Source: an uncultured Lachnospiraceae bacterium (GTDB taxonomy: Bacteria > Bacillota > Clostridia > Lachnospirales > Lachnospiraceae). From it: 7,770 nucleotides of DNA. Positions 5,621 through 7,770 of this stretch are shown piece by piece; position 1 is the first letter of the stretch, and each line of letters opens with the position of its first letter. The notes beneath the pieces are model-generated. The model had not been told where the DNA came from. It searched no databases and worked only from the letters and a program-made list of their open reading frames with translations. Where the stretch lies: contig CADCQV010000067.1 of assembly GCA_902803625.1 (NCBI GenBank), forward strand, positions 1 to 7,770, written 5' to 3'. The translations under genes and the position numbers were made by a program.

Positions 5621-7770
5621 ATGTTTAGGAAATTTCAAAGATTTACTTCAGCAGTATTGGCATGCTCAGTTGTAATTGGCTCGGTTGTCTTTTACACTGA
5701 TGCAAAAAAGAAAGTGGTTAATGCGGCAGAAACAAAATATGATTCTGCCAACCTCGTCAATTATGCAACGATAATGGGTCGTGCAGTTGACTATGGTATT
5801 GTGTCGCAGTCTTTAACACAGAGTCAGCATATGGAAACGACCTTTGCGACTTTCAGTTATTCCCGTACGGTTGATACCACAACGGATATCGACTTGACCA
5901 ATGCAAAAACTGCTCAGTTCATTATTGGCGAGATCACCAGCAGACCTCCGAATGATACTCTTAAATTCGGTAAAGTCAGAACATCGAACGGGCAGGTATT
6001 CGTAGAGAATATGCGTATCACCATGTCCGATAACATGGATCCGAACAGGAGCTTCAGATTCCAGGACGATGTCGCGCAGACGACCCAATTCAATTATTCA
6101 TACCTCACAAGAAATGAGATCCAGGAAAGCATCGACACCGTTATCGATCATGCGCGTGATGAATCCGACGAGATGGTTACACGCACTATAGATAAAGATT
6201 ATGTTTTGGATGCATCGGATAATAAGCTTGTTTCTGTCAAGGGCGGAGTAACGACGATCAACATCAATGATGATAAGTATGAAAACAAGGTCGTTTACAT
6301 CAATTTAGATGATCGTAAGTTCGAAAGCCTCTTAAGAGACTGGAAAAGGGAGCCGAACGGTCATCATCTCGATATCAATAAGAGATCAAGTACAGTTATT
6401 GTTTTCACTTCCCAGAAAAAAGATCCAATCACTCTTGGTAAGGTCACTGTTTATGCACCGGATTCTCCTTTGTATAGTTCAGCTGCATCTACAGGTATTC
6501 ACGATTACGATGCCTATGCTTCTGTTACCACATACAGCGGAAACCAGTCTTCACATAATGCTTATGTAGATAGGGAAATCGCTCAGAAGCTGATCTGGAA
6601 TGTTACCAAGTCCAAAGACATTACTATCTCTGGTAATGCCGGAACTTTCCTGTTCCTTGCCGGTGATAAGACTCATAGAGATGTAAAAGTTAAACTTAAC
6701 GGGAGCCCGTGTGCCGGCTGGATCGTTGCTAACGGCAATGTACAGAACGAGTGCGAATACCACTACATCTTTGGTGGTAACAGCCAGGGACAGCAGAGCG
6801 AGGGCAATGGCCAGATGCACTTTGTTGCACGTAAGGGCTTTGCTACACAATATGCTGATAAAAACAATATTGCTGCATATACTGACAATACGGTTGCTTT
6901 TAACGAAGGTGATTATCAGTTCTTCTGGCAGGAGTATACGAACTCGAATTTTGATACGCCTATCGGAAATAAAACTGTAGTTAAGGTAAAGGATACAAGT
7001 TACCTGGAATTCCCGACAGAAACTTTTACCAGTAAGGACAGCTCAGATCCTCATTATGTAACATCAACACCTACTGATTTCTATTTCAGGATCACTGAAG
7101 ATCCGAGTAAGTCTCTTTCCGGAATTAAGAATTCAGCCGGCTACATCAATATCTGTTTAAGAGTATATGTTGCCGCGAAAAATGAGATCAAGTTCAAGGT
7201 CCAGTCCGTGACCATGATCGGTGATGATGAGAATCATCTCATTCAGTATGACAAGAATGGTACTCTGGGTTCTGCGAATGATTGGGTCGATGTTGTAAAC
7301 GCCAGATTTGATCTCGGTGCTTTCTTCAACAGAGAGCTGATCCCCGGATATATGACGATCACCAAGACAATTGAAGGTGATGTAACTGAAGAAGATCTGA
7401 ACGGATTAACATTCACTGTATCCGACGGTAAGGATTTCACAGTTGAGTATAAACTTGGCAAAGATTTTACAAAGAATCCTTCCACAGGCATCTATGAGTT
7501 AACGACGCCTCTTCAGGTTCCTGATTCACAGACGACATATTCGGTCACAGAGACTCTATATTCTCTGGATGGCTATAAGCTTGAAGAAGTAAGCTATAAG
7601 GTAGACGGAGGAGCGACTCAGCATAACAGTGACGAAGCCACTCTTGATTCTGTAAGCACAGCTTCTAATAATCCTACAACTGTAGCTTATACAGACTCGT
7701 ACACACCCTTGGGATCTCTCACAGTCAAAAAGACCGCTAAAGATAATAATAATCATACAATTAATTACTA
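5621..7770 (+). CDS. Secreted surface protein, choice-of-anchor-A-like with Cna-B-like repeats (3' truncated by window)
   Basis: An open frame of 716 codons runs off the right edge. It begins with a signal peptide (basic MFRKFQR, hydrophobic core to about residue 25, likely cut near A35-A36). A large N-terminal region (about 44-570) resembles choice-of-anchor A proteins: it contains AVDYGIVSQSLTQ, HMETTFATFSY and, around residues 366-382, the typical AGWIVANGNV...EYHYIF pattern. At G576 a Cna-B-like/prealbumin-type domain starts (YMTITKTIEG), with SVTET near 641-645 and YTDSY near 690-694. The next such repeat starts at G698 (GSLTVKKTA) and is cut by the edge. Lys582, Glu644 and Asp692 sit where Cna-B domains have the residues of their intramolecular isopeptide bond; that is inference. 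A C-terminal sorting signal is expected outside the window. The ATG at 5621 is preceded by AGGAAATTGGGTG (5604-5616). It is divergent from the LPKTG gene. Probably a cell-surface adhesin or stalk; ligand unknown. Confidence 0.88.
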   Translation, partial: MFRKFQRFTSAVLACSVVIGSVVFYTDAKKKVVNAAETKYDSANLVNYATIMGRAVDYGIVSQSLTQSQHMETTFATFSYSRTVDTTTDIDLTNAKTAQFIIGEITSRPPNDTLKFGKVRTSNGQVFVENMRITMSDNMDPNRSFRFQDDVAQTTQFNYSYLTRNEIQESIDTVIDHARDESDEMVTRTIDKDYVLDASDNKLVSVKGGVTTININDDKYENKVVYINLDDRKFESLLRDWKREPNGHHLDINKRSSTVIVFTSQKKDPITLGKVTVYAPDSPLYSSAASTGIHDYDAYASVTTYSGNQSSHNAYVDREIAQKLIWNVTKSKDITISGNAGTFLFLAGDKTHRDVKVKLNGSPCAGWIVANGNVQNECEYHYIFGGNSQGQQSEGNGQMHFVARKGFATQYADKNNIAAYTDNTVAFNEGDYQFFWQEYTNSNFDTPIGNKTVVKVKDTSYLEFPTETFTSKDSSDPHYVTSTPTDFYFRITEDPSKSLSGIKNSAGYINICLRVYVAAKNEIKFKVQSVTMIGDDENHLIQYDKNGTLGSANDWVDVVNARFDLGAFFNRELIPGYMTITKTIEGDVTEEDLNGLTFTVSDGKDFTVEYKLGKDFTKNPSTGIYELTTPLQVPDSQTTYSVTETLYSLDGYKLEEVSYKVDGGATQHNSDEATLDSVSTASNNPTTVAYTDSYTPLGSLTVKKTAKDNNNHTINY

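Noticed and set aside
5621..5740. Lipoprotein signal (VLAC at residues 12-15) in the second surface protein
   Set aside because: The hydrophobic core continues well past the Cys and a normal signal-peptidase site near residue 35 fits better.
5813..6088. Minus-strand open frame of 91 codons inside the second surface gene
   Set aside because: It is antisense to a long open frame with signal peptide and recognisable domains.

Overview
The window looks like chromosomal DNA from a Gram-positive Firmicute, most likely a Clostridia (Lachnospiraceae-like) anaerobe. This rests on strong AGGAGG-type ribosome binding sites, a sortase-anchored LPKTG surface protein built from domain types common in gut and rumen Clostridia, a second secreted protein with choice-of-anchor-A-like and Cna-B-like parts, and intrinsic terminators. 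The taxonomic placement is inferred from protein style only.

Left part (1-2775, plus strand): the 3' end of an unrecognised gene (2-217) is followed by a candidate promoter and a Nudix hydrolase (305-802). Next comes a 511-residue membrane protein (875-2410) that carries two copies of a zinc-ribbon plus helical module on either side of a transmembrane hairpin. A very small two-helix membrane protein (2534-2719) with its own candidate promoter closes the run. A perfect 13-bp hairpin (2744-2773) ends this group. The same hairpin serves the convergent gene on the other strand.

Middle part (2798-5071, minus strand): one large secreted, wall-anchored protein. It has a signal peptide, a beta-helix-like N-terminus, a Listeria/Bacteroides-type repeat, an Ig-like domain, an MBG-like domain, two further beta domains, and an LPKTG sorting signal with an unusually long basic tail. 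Base composition differs between its N-terminal part and its modular C-terminal array.

Right part (5072-7770): an intergenic region of about 550 bases separates two divergently transcribed surface-protein genes. It holds the minus-strand promoter, a strong plus-strand intrinsic terminator with no obvious gene in front of it (a possible short transcript), and a T-rich/GT-rich leader. From 5621 to the window edge runs the 5' part of a second secreted protein. It resembles choice-of-anchor A proteins and continues into Cna-B-like repeats, so it is probably a cell-surface adhesin or pilin-like stalk.

The two surface proteins probably act at the cell wall. The Nudix, zinc-ribbon and small membrane proteins form a separate cytoplasmic/membrane group whose joint role is unknown. 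I see no CRISPR array, tRNA, rRNA, integrase or transposase. The least explained elements are the duplicated zinc-ribbon membrane protein with its small membrane neighbour, and the orphan promoter-terminator unit at 5138-5311.
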